From Arachis hypogaea (lineage: Eukaryota > Streptophyta > Magnoliopsida > Fabales > Fabaceae), in assembly GCF_003086295.3 (NCBI RefSeq), contig NC_092047.1:115565323-115629322 (forward strand): a DNA stretch of 64,000 bases, written 5' to 3'. Both the position numbers and the translations under genes were made by a program. Positions 21,145 through 31,028 of the stretch are shown in pieces. The notes beneath the pieces were generated by a model. The model worked only from the letters and a program-made list of their open reading frames with translations. It was not told the origin of the DNA and did not search any database. Position 1 is the first letter of the stretch, and each line of letters begins with the position of its first letter.

Positions 21145-23774
21145 CTAATCATGTCCCCGTGTGTGCTCTGCTCCTCGGAGCTGTGGGCAACTCCGACGTG
21201 TGTGGCCGGGCTGCCGACAAAGCCCACATCTCTTTGGCCGGTTCGGGTCTGCCTCGTCCATATTGGTCCGTATCCGAGTGGACCTCGGACGACCCTCTCT
21301 CGCACGCCTCTTATTCGGGTCTGGGATGACAGTCGGCCCATCATATGGTGGCCAGAAACCCTCTGGAATGGGAGATTTGAAACCCATCCGATACACACTG
21401 AAGACCGAACTAAGACGATACACACCTGGTGGACGTAAGGCTCCCATGTAAGCCGTGAGTAGGCACAGCATGCCAGTGCGTGGGGACACGGGAAATGAAG
21501 TGCCTGGAAGTATCTGCAGTCACATGTCTGAGATGCAAGCGAGACTCTGTAGCTACGCAGTGAGAAAGAACCAGTAGGAGTTGTCTTTGCGACGGTGAAC
21601 TCGGAGTTATCCCTGTCATAAAAAGTCACCGTGAAGCACCGAGCCGTCTTCAAGTTGGCCTCTATACACTTCACCAAGTGCTGACTAAATTGTTGTCCGG
21701 TTCCCTACTGTGCCTCAGCCTCTCTCCCTTTGCGAACAAATGATTCGGCCAACCTTCCGTATGTTGCCTTCACTAGCGAGCACACAGGAAGGTTTCTAAC
21801 ACCCTTGAGGATTGAGTTCACACACTCAGAGATATTCGTCGTCATGTGTCCAAATCTACGCCCCTCATCACAATGCTGTGTCCACAATGAATACTCAATC
21901 CGGTTCGCCCAGTCACACATCGCCAGGTCTTTAGACCTCAGAATATCAAACCAGTAATGGAACTCGACCTCGGTCTTAGCGTACGCCGCATTCACAAGTA
22001 TCCTCCTTGCGTCTTTGTCCTTGAAGGTTAGGGCGAAATTTGCCGCTACATGTCGAATGTAGAATGCCCGGTATGCAGACGGAGGTAACCATCCTCCGTC
22101 AGGAGCCTCAAGCGCGGCCTTGATGCCGTTATGCCTGTCCAATATAACCAGCAGACCCGGCTGCAGTGTCACATGCTCACGCAGGTGGGAGAGAAAGAAG
22201 GCCCACGACTCAGCATTCTCACCCTCGACTAATGCGAATGCCACAGGGAGTATGTTGGAGTTCCCGTCCTGTGCAATCGCAACAAGCAACGTTCCCCTAT
22301 ACTTGCCATAGAGATGGGTGCCGTCAATACTAACTAGGGGCTTGCAATGACGGAATGCCTCGATACATGGTGGAAACGTGCAGAATAGTCTGTGAAAATA
22401 AGCTTGAGACTCGTCCAGCTGTGCACCGATACGAACAGGACTCGTCCTAAGGACTGCAACAGTACCAGGCATCGTCAACTGGACTCTTAACACCCACCTT
22501 GGGAGCTCGTTGTACGACTCATCCCAGTCACCATAGATGAGGGCAACAACCTTCTGCTTGGCTAACCAGACCCTCCTATACGTCGGCCTAAACCCAAAGT
22601 GTGCGGCGGTGGCATTTAGGAGCACCTTGATGCTGACGGATGCATCAGCCCTAACCATTGGCATAATGAATGCCGATATCACATGGTAATCCAAAGTCCT
22701 GTGGTCGCTGGAGATGGAGGTGGCGAGACACGTATGCGGTCCGTTGTAGCGTTTGACTTCCCAAAGGCCCTTGCACTGTCGAAGACTCAGGCAAATCAAC
22801 CATGTGCACCCATTCCCAAACTCAGAACACTTGTCCACATACCGGCGATAGTCAGACTCCACGACCTTGTACTGTACCCCTCGACGGATGCTGTAAGTCT
22901 TCACACTTAACAGGGCCTCATCTTTATCCTGAAATCGCTGACCAACCTAAAATTCTGTCAGACCTGCAGACCCTTCACCATCTCTAGCGCCAAATCCAGC
23001 CAGCTGCCCAGGAACCCCCTCCTGCCTCATGGCATCTAAGTCCAAAGAGGAAAAATGTGGAGGGTACTGCTGTGTGCCAGAGCTAGAACCACCGCCCGCC
23101 CCAGCAGGCTCACTTGCTCCGACATCATCGCCACTGTCATCAACAATTATATCCGGCTCGATATCATCATCCTCTGGATCATCCAAAAGTCCATTTCCAA
23201 CCCCAGCCAGTGCAACACACTGTAAAGAGGTTCGTGGAAATTCCCCTGTTCCGACCTCGTCGCCTACACTGCCGTTGAGATCAACAGCGAACGAAAGGGA
23301 GGCAACAGGTTGGACGGGTGGCTCGTACGCAGGGACGGAGGAAGAAGCAACGGCAGGTCTGGAGCTAGAACCGGCTACCGTGGCTAAAGTGGTGGTATTC
23401 CGGTTCAAACCCCTCGAGCTGGATACCACGTCAACCAACTTTGCCAACAGTTCTGGTGTCCTCACCTCTGGAAACTGCCGGCGACAATGAAATATGACCT
23501 GCAAGTCCTCATCACTCCCGATCGTAAAACAATCATACTTAACGGTTTCCTGGAGCACCGTGATTGGAATGCGATAGAAAAACTTCTTAACCCGTTTCAC
23601 ACCTTCGAGACCAAGTTTCAGCAGTACAGAGCTAACAAGGTCCTCATACCTAGTCGTAGGCCTGACGATCATACACAGAGGATCCTTATCAGTGAACTTC
23701 ACACCGGAACGAATTTTCCTCTTAATGGATCCTCTGTGGTGAACCAACACTACGAAACTCTCCTCACTAGTCAT
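21145..23774 (-). pseudogene. MULE transposase (MuDR family), two nonsense codons and a frameshift
   Basis: One continuous gene can be followed on the minus strand. From 23774 a PB1-like N-domain (FVVLVHHRGSIKRKIRSGVK, FFYRIPITV) leads into a Ser/acidic linker. An in-frame TAG at 22949-22947 interrupts just before VGQRFQDKDEA. The MuDR zinc-binding domain follows (CSEFGNGCTWLICLSLRQCK, WEVKRYNGPHTC), then the DDE core (LVSIDGTHLYGKYRGTLLVA, FALVEGENAESWAFF, LVILDRHNGIKAAL). A second in-frame TAG at 21707-21705 lies upstream of the SWIM finger (CDCRYFQALHFPCPHALACC). Near 21427 a GTGTGT run appears to carry two extra bases, moving the C-terminal CCHC knuckle (CGLCRQPGHTRRSC) into another frame. 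Domain order is complete, so the parent was an autonomous-type transposase. Confidence 0.92.
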
Positions 23775-23834
23775 CTTACCCCTCTAATGAGAGATACTCA
23801 CGTTCACACCATATATATACAGGTCTAGTCCTAA

Positions 23835-24065
23835 CTAATTCGAACCAGCCTGGTTCGAATTAGTTATTAGTAATTCGAACCTACTTGGTTCGAATTACTT
23901 TGGTTAGCTTCCACCTATATAATTCGAACTCATCTAGTTCGAATTATGTATGTTTTAAGTTCGAACCAACCTTGTTCGAATTAGTGTGAATGTTGCCAAG
24001 TAATTCGAGCTGATTCGGTTCGAATTATATACAAATGAAATTCGAACTAAGCTGGTTCGAATTGT
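23835..24065. repeat. right subterminal array, 6 palindromic units
   Basis: Units at 23835-23863, 23870-23898, 23919-23947, 23956-23984, 24000-24028 and 24037-24065 have the same TTCGAAC...GTTCGAA design as the left array. The first lies about 60 bp upstream of the transposase start, so the array also covers its promoter. Confidence 0.9.
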
Positions 24066-24132
24066 ATAGAGAAGTGCTTTGGTTGATTGATGAAGCAATT
24101 TTTAACTTGGCGGATTCACGTAGTTTCTGCCC

Positions 24133-24141
24133 AATCTAATA
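24133..24141 (+). repeat. MULE target-site duplication, right copy
   Basis: AATCTAATA, identical to 20567-20575, directly after the terminal TGCCC. Confidence 0.9.
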
Positions 24142-24209
24142 TATAATAAAATGTTTTTATGAATTTAACTATCATAGAACTTCAATAATTTTGTATATGA
24201 TTTTGCCAG

Positions 24210-24600
24210 GGAGTTCCTATGAATACTGCCCTGAAGTTCTTCCAACTATGAAGTGCAAATTCGGTATAGAATTAGATAAATTTTATGACCCTAGCAAAGG
24301 GTTTGTTGTGAATGAAACTTGCATTGTTGTTGCCGAGGTTTTGGATACTAAGGAGGATTTCAAGAATTTATGCAAATACAAAAGTATTTTGTTCAACAAT
24401 TGGAGGAACTATTTTTAACTACCGTTATGGTATCAAATATCATGAGAAGAGTAAGAGAAGTCGAGACTCAAGAGTATATTGAATGGTCGTTCATAGCTTT
24501 GGGAAGAGTTTTGCATTTTCTTAAGAGTAATAGTGTCAAGGATATGAATGATGATGCATGTAAGGAGCTTCATATGATTATATTATTAGGAGGAAGATAA
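24210..24600 (+). pseudogene. MATH-domain gene copy 1, exon 3 only, frameshifted
   Basis: The acceptor TTTTGCCAG at 24201-24209 and the downstream sequence match exon 3 of the intact gene at 33791. The first frame gives FYDPSKGFVVNETCIVVAEV and DFKNLC, then hits a stop at 24416-24418. A shifted frame continues with QQLEEL, EYIEWSFIALGRVLHFLKS and VKDMNDDACKELH. A stretch present in the intact copy is missing, and exons 1-2 are not found upstream. Its intron was destroyed by the LINE-MITE-MULE stack. Confidence 0.85.
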
Positions 24601-25876
24601 TATTCTCATTTATTACTAATTATATCTTTTTTAAATTATATAAATTATATTATAATTTTACAAATTATTTATTTTTAAATTAGAAAATCAAATTATTATA
24701 TTATTAATAATAATTTATTTTCTAATTTTAAAAATATTAAGCAATTATTTTATAAAAGTTAGTTAAAATTTTTTATAGAAAATATTTTCATAAAAAAGTT
24801 AGCAACTTAGCATACAACTTTATATATGTATGTGCGAGTAAATTATTTTCTAAATTTAGTTCATTATCAACATGCTTAAATAAATGGTAGTATTTGTTTT
24901 ACCTTAACCGTGGCTAACTGAATAATTTTAATACATTAAAACCATCACAACTAAATTATATTGTTCATTCATGATTATAATATTTTTTAAAAAAAGATAA
25001 TATAATAAAAAAATCTATTATTTTAAAAACTGAAATACTAACGATTTCCTTTCTTAATTATCTTGAAGCAATTTTGCGACCTTGGCTAATTAGCAACTTT
25101 ACCCTACCATGTGCTATTGAACAAAAGATTCAACATCTAATTACGTCAAGATTGTTAAGCGTCATTAACTTAGAGCATAACTAATGACAAAACTATAATT
25201 TTTACTTCCTTTAAGTTACTTACACATTTAACATAAAGACTTGAGTCCATTATAGGCCAACAGATGAAAATGTTGTTACAATTAAATTTTAAGAAAAAAA
25301 CATTGACCATATAAAACTAATATAACAGAATTCCATTGACAAAGTTAGCCGATAAATTCAAATTTATGAATATGTGGCGTTTATTGATCAATTATTTGTT
25401 GCTTATCACACTAACCCAGAAGATTTTATGTAGCTGATGATTAAGATGGCTTAATCGTTTACAATGATCTTATAATTGCATTTGATTACAAGTAATTAGA
25501 CTCTACTAAATAATACAAAGTATAGAAGCTAAGAATAAAAGAGGGGTTAAGATTTCTTAAAATAAGAGGTGTATTTTTACATAAGCTAACACAATAATCA
25601 AACAAGAGGTTGATACAGTAAAATTTTTGATAAACTTTCTTTTTTCCTTTTTGTATAAAAAGAGAAAGACCCAGATTAGAGAAACATATACAAAAAATTT
25701 AAAGTATCTGATCTCATCTTCAGCTTGCACACCTCAAGACTCAAGTCAAGTAAGTTTAAGTAAAATGTTCATCAGAACATTAATTCAACTAGAAAAATTC
25801 ATGTCAAAGAACGATAATGTTACCAAGATGATCCGATCCTGTTGACTGTTGATATTTATCTTTAAGGAAAAGTTTA
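24601..25876. other. non-coding AT-rich spacer
   Basis: Short frames such as 25627-25845 have no recognisable product. No repeat boundary could be set. Confidence 0.45.
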
Positions 25877-26024
25877 GGGGCCACCACTTTTATTGAAATC
25901 TGGCCAGCACTTAACCATCAAAAGAAAAATGAGTAATCCTACACCGTTAGATTTCATCTCATACCATTAAAAATATTGATGATAGCTAATTGATGGTTAT
26001 ATATCACAAATTCTACTGGCTCCC
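25877..26024 (+). mobile_element. small TA-flanked MITE, copy 1
   Basis: It starts GGGGCCACCACTTTTATTGA, ends in the inverted TTCTACTGGCTCCC and is flanked by TA on both sides. The interior includes TGGCCAGCACTTAACC and an ATTTCATCTCATACCATTA block shared with the copies at 27752, 30644 and 33483. Confidence 0.75.
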
Positions 26025-26539
26025 TAGCATTCCTCTATTTTTAAATTTGATCAAACCTCATTTTTTTTCATCATAACCTGATCAAACCCAGAAAAAACAT
26101 CATCCATCATAATTTTTAAACCACCATAAAGATTATAATATAAGAATTAAAAAGAGGCAATATAGTCAATGTAATTAGCCAATTGCCACTCAATCATTAA
26201 AAATATATTCAATCATTATACCTTAGGATCACTTGCTGTAAACAATTTTTTCTCAAACTCAATTACATCCATAGTTCAAATCTCTTTAGAAATTCAGGTA
26301 CTAACTAATCTCAAATATTTTAGCCAATGAATCATATCTATTTAGCTAATGTTTGTAGTAACTAAAGACATATCACAAATAGTAAATCATCGAAAAAAAT
26401 AAACAATAATGCAAATCTGTCCTGCTCTGAGCATAACTAAGCATGATATTAAACAGTAAATCTTCAAAAAAAAGGAGAAATAATAATACTATATAGCAGA
26501 GATCTCCTTTTAATATTCATTTTCATATACAAGTGATTA

Positions 26540-26830
26540 TTCAGCAAGACAACAACAAATTTAAAGTTTAGTTACTAACAAATTCAACTCAGTGATAATT
26601 TTCAACAACAAAAATATTTAGTTAAGTAATTATTTGAGCAAGACAGCAACAAATTCAAGGTTCACTAATGATAATTAGTAAAAAAATTCATCTTAGTGAT
26701 GATTTTAAGCAACAAAAAAAACTAGTTCAGTGATAATTTTAACAACAAATTATTCAAGATTCATTGGTGATAATTAGTAACAAATTCATGTTAATGATAA
26801 TTTTCAGCAAAACAAAAAAAAACATCATTA
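26540..26830. repeat. degenerate tandem repeats
   Basis: Variants of AGCAACAAATTCAAG...TGATAATTAGTAA...ATTCATCTTAGTGATGATTTT recur at least three times. They lead into the GC-rich block that follows and may be part of the same unclassified element. Confidence 0.55.
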
Positions 26831-26879
26831 ATATTTCCAGCAACAAATTGCAGCAACAAAGATGAATTACAACAACAAA

Positions 26880-27340
26880 ACTGAAAAAGAAAGAACAGAA
26901 AAATTTATTGGAACTCACCAAATTGAGGACCAGCTTCTGGTTGCACGAAGGGAGCTGATGGCGAGACTCAAAGCAAGAAGACGAAAATGACGACCAGCCT
27001 CGGGAATGGCTGCTTCTGCCGCCGGCGACGACGAGCGCAAAAAGGCGTGTGATTGAGTGCGAGACAGTGACGAGACATGGAGCGACAACAACAATCAATT
27101 CCGAGACCTGCTTCTGCCATCGGCGACAACGAGCTTAGGAAAGGTGTGCGAATGAGACTACGTGTGAGACGATGACCACTGGCGACGCAGAGAGCGACGA
27201 CGACTTTGAGTGCGAGACTAGAGACGAGAGAAGGAGAGAGCTTGAGATTGCGAGAGCTAGCGAGTAAGAGATGAGAGAGCTCGAGCTTTAATGAAGAAAG
27301 GGAGAGGAAGCTAAGGAGACGTTGAGGGCTAGGATTTTTT
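26880..27340. other. GC-rich island, probably transposon interior
   Basis: The base composition jumps relative to both sides, with repeated GGCGAC/GAGCG and GAGACGA motifs (for example GCTTCTGCCGCCGGCGACGA). An open frame on the minus strand (27098-26754) is low in information and not recognised. A captured or LTR-type segment is possible, but no termini were found. Confidence 0.4.
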
Positions 27341-27751
27341 TTTTTTTGTTGTCAGATTGAGAGATTAGTGAGAGGTTGGACTAAGATAGACTTGGGGGTA
27401 GAGTATTTTTTTGTCCGAGATCTAATTGCATTTTTTAATTTTTAAGAATTTAAATGTCTACAAAATAAAAAATTAGGAATATATTTGTCTTTTTCTAAAG
27501 AATTTAAGTATGATTCGATTCAGATTATATAAATCAATTGAATCGAATTGGATCTGATAATTATAATATGAACAATTGAGTTTATTGTTGTTAATATAAT
27601 AAACCAATTTTATTTTAATTTTTTAAAAAATAAATTATTAATTGATTTAATAAATATGTTTATTAACAACCTGACAGGTAAACAACTTTAAAAAAAATAT
27701 TTTATGTATCTTTATCAGAATGGTTGCCAAAAATATTTAGGAAAAGTCTAA

Positions 27752-27898
27752 GGGGCCAACAATTTTGTTAAATTCTAGCCAGCATGTAACCAACAAAAAA
27801 AAAGTGAGTCATTGAATGAAATCTCACACCAATCTCACACCATTAAAATCATCATTAATGACTATTTGATAGTTACAAATCACAAAAGTTGATGGCCC
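27752..27898 (+). mobile_element. small TA-flanked MITE, copy 2
   Basis: It begins GGGGCCAACAATTTTGTTAA and ends AAAAGTTGATGGCCC, an inverted match. The interior CCAGCATGTAACC and AAATCTCACACCAATCTCAC is shared with the family. Confidence 0.8.
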
Positions 27899-28044
27899 AT
27901 AGCATTTCTCAAATATTTATTCCAGGCATGTGGTTAGTAGTGTTCACTACTTTGGCTTAGTCCACTGGAAATTGTTAAACAAAGGAGGTTTGAGAAAATC
28001 AACGGGAGAGATTTGAGGAGACGATATTCCACATCAGCCACCAG

Positions 28045-28187
28045 AATAGTTATATATATAGTGCTTCAAACAATACAGTGCCAACCTCGAAATGGAAGGC
28101 AAGTAATGCAAAAAAAAAAATTTGCAATGTTTTCTTCTCTTTTTTATTAACATTCCCTTATGCTAACTAATTTCAACCACAGAGAAG
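28045..28187 (+). promoter_or_regulatory. promoter and leader of MATH gene 2, with a 4-codon upstream ORF
   Basis: A TATA-like TTATATATATAG lies near 28050. A short ORF (ATG 28092, MEGK, stop at 28104-28106) precedes the main ATG. CCACAGA just before the main ATG also precedes the ATG of MATH gene 3 (CCACAGAAATG), which suggests a shared 3' splice site and a leader intron from GTAATG at 28103. Confidence 0.4.
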
Positions 28188-29591
28188 ATGGAGTTACCGG
28201 AGTATGTTGATGACAAAGAAGGAAGGATCGAAAGAACTATGAGGGAACATGTGACGTTCACTTGGACAATCATCAACTTCTCAAAATTGAATTGCGAAAA
28301 GTTGTACTCCCAGACATTCTTGGTTGACAACACTCCATGGTATACTTATACATATCTATGAGAAGCGTTTTAAATATTTCAGAAATTATGACGTTTCAGT
28401 GGTTTTAGTCATTGATTTCAATTATATATATTTTATTATATTAAACGTATATTAAAATCAGTTATTAATATAGAATATACATTAAAATATAAAATATATA
28501 TTAAAAATATATTAAACTACACACGTATTTAATTATTAGTTCAATTCTTTTAGTCTAACTATTTAAAAATATATTTTTAGTAGTCCACACTTTTAAATAA
28601 TATTTTGTCAAAAATAATAATTTTTACTAATTCTCTAATATTTCTGTTTTTGATATATATTCAATGACTAAAACCACTGGAACTAAAAACTTAAAAATTT
28701 GTAGCTTATATGTATGTCTATATGTTTGGATAATCTGTTTGATTTGATTTTAGGCGAATTCTTCTGTATCCACGAGGACAAGGGTTCATGACAAAACGCT
28801 TAACAATGTACATGTGTGTTGGGGACAGTCATAGTTTATCTGGTGGTTGCTACACTAATCCTACTAACTTCCGAATTACTATACTTAATCATCACGAGCA
28901 AAGCTTGGACTCCCATAGTTTTGGTACTTTCTATGTACACTCTCAATAATATCAAATTGAAAACATTTATATTATAATTTTTAATACTATAGTATAAAAT
29001 ATATTTTTTAACATTTATTAATTATTTTTAAAAATAATAAAATTGTGAAAGAATAATTTTTTTTTATATGTTGTTGTTTTATCATATGGAAGAATAATGT
29101 TACTTATTTATTGTATGTTGTTGTTTTATTATATAAAAGAACAATACTACTTATTTATATTAATTACTAAATTGATTTTAAATTTTAAAATAAAATAAAA
29201 AAAAACTAGAATCTCTAGATGATTCTGTTAGAAAAAGATAAGTATAACTAACTTAAAAAATGATAAATATAATAAATTTTTTTTAAAAGAAAAAGATGAA
29301 ATAACAAATAAAAATAACATAAGAATTTAATAAAACAAAAGAAGATTCTAATATTTATGTATATATATTTTGTAACACGCAATAATAAAAATTGAGAAAT
29401 ATATAAATATCTAACCATTTTATTTGTACAGAAAAATCCATTACAAAATATATACTTCATCAATAATAAATCTTTAATTAATATTTTTATTTTTTTTATT
29501 TTATAATCATATAAATAATTCATCAGCTGATTTTTTGACTTAGTCCTTAATTTTCAGTAAATGAATCATATTATGAAATATGAACAACCCT

Positions 29592-29626
<35 letters not shown>

Positions 29627-30342
29627 AAAATATTTAATAACAAAAAGATATTAATAAAAAAATTATCCTATAATATATAAATATTAAATAAGATAAATTT
29701 AGATTGTTTTTTGTTTAACAATAATGTATATAGACATTGTAAGAACTTTATCATTTTAATTATCATATGACTTCACTTTTGGCAGAGGATTATGGGTATG
29801 GAAAATACAACCGCGAAAAACTTCCTTCCTTTCATCGCTGGCAATTCTTGACTTTATTTAACTTTCATGAAAATGGGTATCTTATGGATGATACTTGCAC
29901 TATTATTGCTGAGGCTTCAGTCAAGAAGCATGGTACTGAGCACAGTCACTTGATTGCGAAGGGTATCATGTCTTCTTTAGAGTTAGTGGATTTCAGGGAT
30001 CTATGCAAAGTAGAGAAAAGATTTGTTCAACTATTGGAGGAAGCGTGTTCATATCACCCTATTCTTATTGAAAATCAGAAGAAGAGGAATAGAACTAAGA
30101 AGTTCATTGAATGGTCGTTCACTGCTTTGGGAAGAGTTTTGCATTTTCTTGACACCACGAGTGTGGAGGATATGAATGATGATGCATGTAATGAGCTTCA
30201 GAATCTATGGGAGGAACTTAAGACTTTTGGATTTGATGATTTGACTTGGTTGGAGCTTCATGTTCTAGATGCATTGTCTATGAGAACCCATATGGAGGTT
30301 GATCTTCATGCAGCTAAAATGGAGAAATCGGTAAAGACATAA
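28188..30342 (+). CDS. MATH-domain and coiled-coil protein (gene 2), RTM3-like family
   Basis: MATH (TRAF-C-like) domains bind partner proteins. In plants this MATH plus C-terminal helix family includes RTM3, but the role of this member is unknown. Three exons join in frame: 28188-28339, 28754-28923 and 29786-30342, 879 nt or 292 aa. The MATH domain (residues ~20-155) contains HVTFTWTIINFSKL, the RILLYPRG strand after intron 1, and the closing YLMDDTCTIIAEASV. The C-terminal helical part (~175-265) holds FVQLLEEACSYHP, KFIEWSFTALGRVLHFL and EDMNDDACNELQNLWEELK. Both splice junctions fall at the same codon phases as in gene 3. Intron 1 holds a MITE at 28397-28679. The protein may be shorter than relatives if a GTAAAG donor just before the stop is used, but no good next exon was found. 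Confidence 0.85.
28397..28679. mobile_element. MITE in intron 1 of MATH gene 2
   Basis: CAGTGGTTTTAGTCATTGA at the left end is perfectly inverted at the right end, 283 bp apart. Part of the AT-rich dispersed repeat also found at 6885 sits inside it. Confidence 0.8.
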
Positions 30343-30367
30343 TTTCATGATGATCTTTTTTCTTTAC

Positions 30368-30450
30368 GTGAAGTTGATTGGTAAAAATAGTTAAATAATA
30401 ATTTAGCCAAACATATCAAATTATTTAACGATTTTCAGCTATCAATTTAA
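30368..30450. repeat. palindromic MITE remnant downstream of MATH gene 2
   Basis: TTACGTGAAGTTGATTGGTA through ATTATTTAACGATTTTCAGC and TATCAATTTAACAT reads as a hairpin (ACGTGAAGTTGATAG...GTTAAATAA / TTATTTAAC...CTATCAATTT). Related copies lie at 59308 and 59814. Confidence 0.55.
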
Positions 30451-30643
30451 CATAAAAGCAAAAGTGTATACAAGATTGTGCATATGATGACCATGAGTTT
30501 TCATGATGCTCAGCGAATGGCAGCAAATGGAGGAATAATAGAAAGCGTTGTCAAAGGCCTTATAACGTGCTGCCAACCGAAAGGCAAGCAATAAATACGT
30601 CACTAGTTTTCTGATTTTCCTTTTTTAAAATAAAGAAATGATA

Positions 30644-30790
30644 GAGGTCAGTAACTTTTGTGATTTATAATCATCAAATAGCCATCAATGATGATTTTAA
30701 TGGTGTGAGATTGGTGTGAAATTTCATCCAATGATTCACTTTTCTTTGCTGGTTACATACTGACTAGAATTTAACAAAGTTGCTGGTCCC
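30644..30790 (-). mobile_element. small TA-flanked MITE, copy 3 (inverted)
   Basis: The reverse orientation of the 25877/27752 family, flanked by TA. It starts GAGGTCAGTAACTTTTGTG, ends TTGCTGGTCCC and contains GGTGTGAGATTGGTGTGAAA. Confidence 0.8.
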
Positions 30791-31028
30791 TAGACTTTTC
30801 TTTTAAAATATTGCTGATAAGGCAATGTAAGCAAGCTTCATTTTCACAAATAATGTGAAATTGAGACGAAGAAAGTGAAAAATTCTTAAAACTTTTATGT
30901 AATATTTTAAAACTATGTTGTTAATTACTAAATCAGTTATAGAATACATATTGAAATACAAAATATACATTAAAAATAAATTAAACCGTATCCTTGCTAG
31001 CACTCCTCATGCACTTTGAACCACAGAA

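Larger units (their letters stand above)
20576..24132 (-). mobile_element. complete MULE (3557 bp) with perfect 9-bp TSD, transposase dead
   Basis: Both termini are GGGCA(A/G)AAA and are flanked by AATCTAATA. The outer inverted repeats share, from the end inward, AAAATTGCTTCA and CCAAAGCAC landmarks and are only moderately similar. Just inside each terminus lies an array of ~29-bp palindromes built on TTCGAAC...GTTCGAA. The single gene fills 21145-23774 on the minus strand and is broken. The perfect TSD means the ends have been preserved since insertion, and the damage to the gene probably came later or was inherited from a non-autonomous parent. Confidence 0.92.

Noticed and set aside
20671..24065. 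A CRISPR-like array of regularly repeated palindromes
   Set aside because: This is a plant nuclear locus, the units are split into two groups around a transposase, the spacers are irregular in length, and no cas gene exists. They are subterminal repeats of a MULE.
28092..28190. ATG at 28092 as the start of MATH gene 2
   Set aside because: It meets a stop after four codons if unspliced, and a stop shortly after the exon junction if spliced at GTAATG/CCACAG. The ATG at 28188 keeps the full MATH frame.
29248..29523. Minus-strand 91-codon frame in intron 2 of MATH gene 2
   Set aside because: AT-rich composition gives only Ile/Leu/Phe/Tyr/Lys-rich chance protein.
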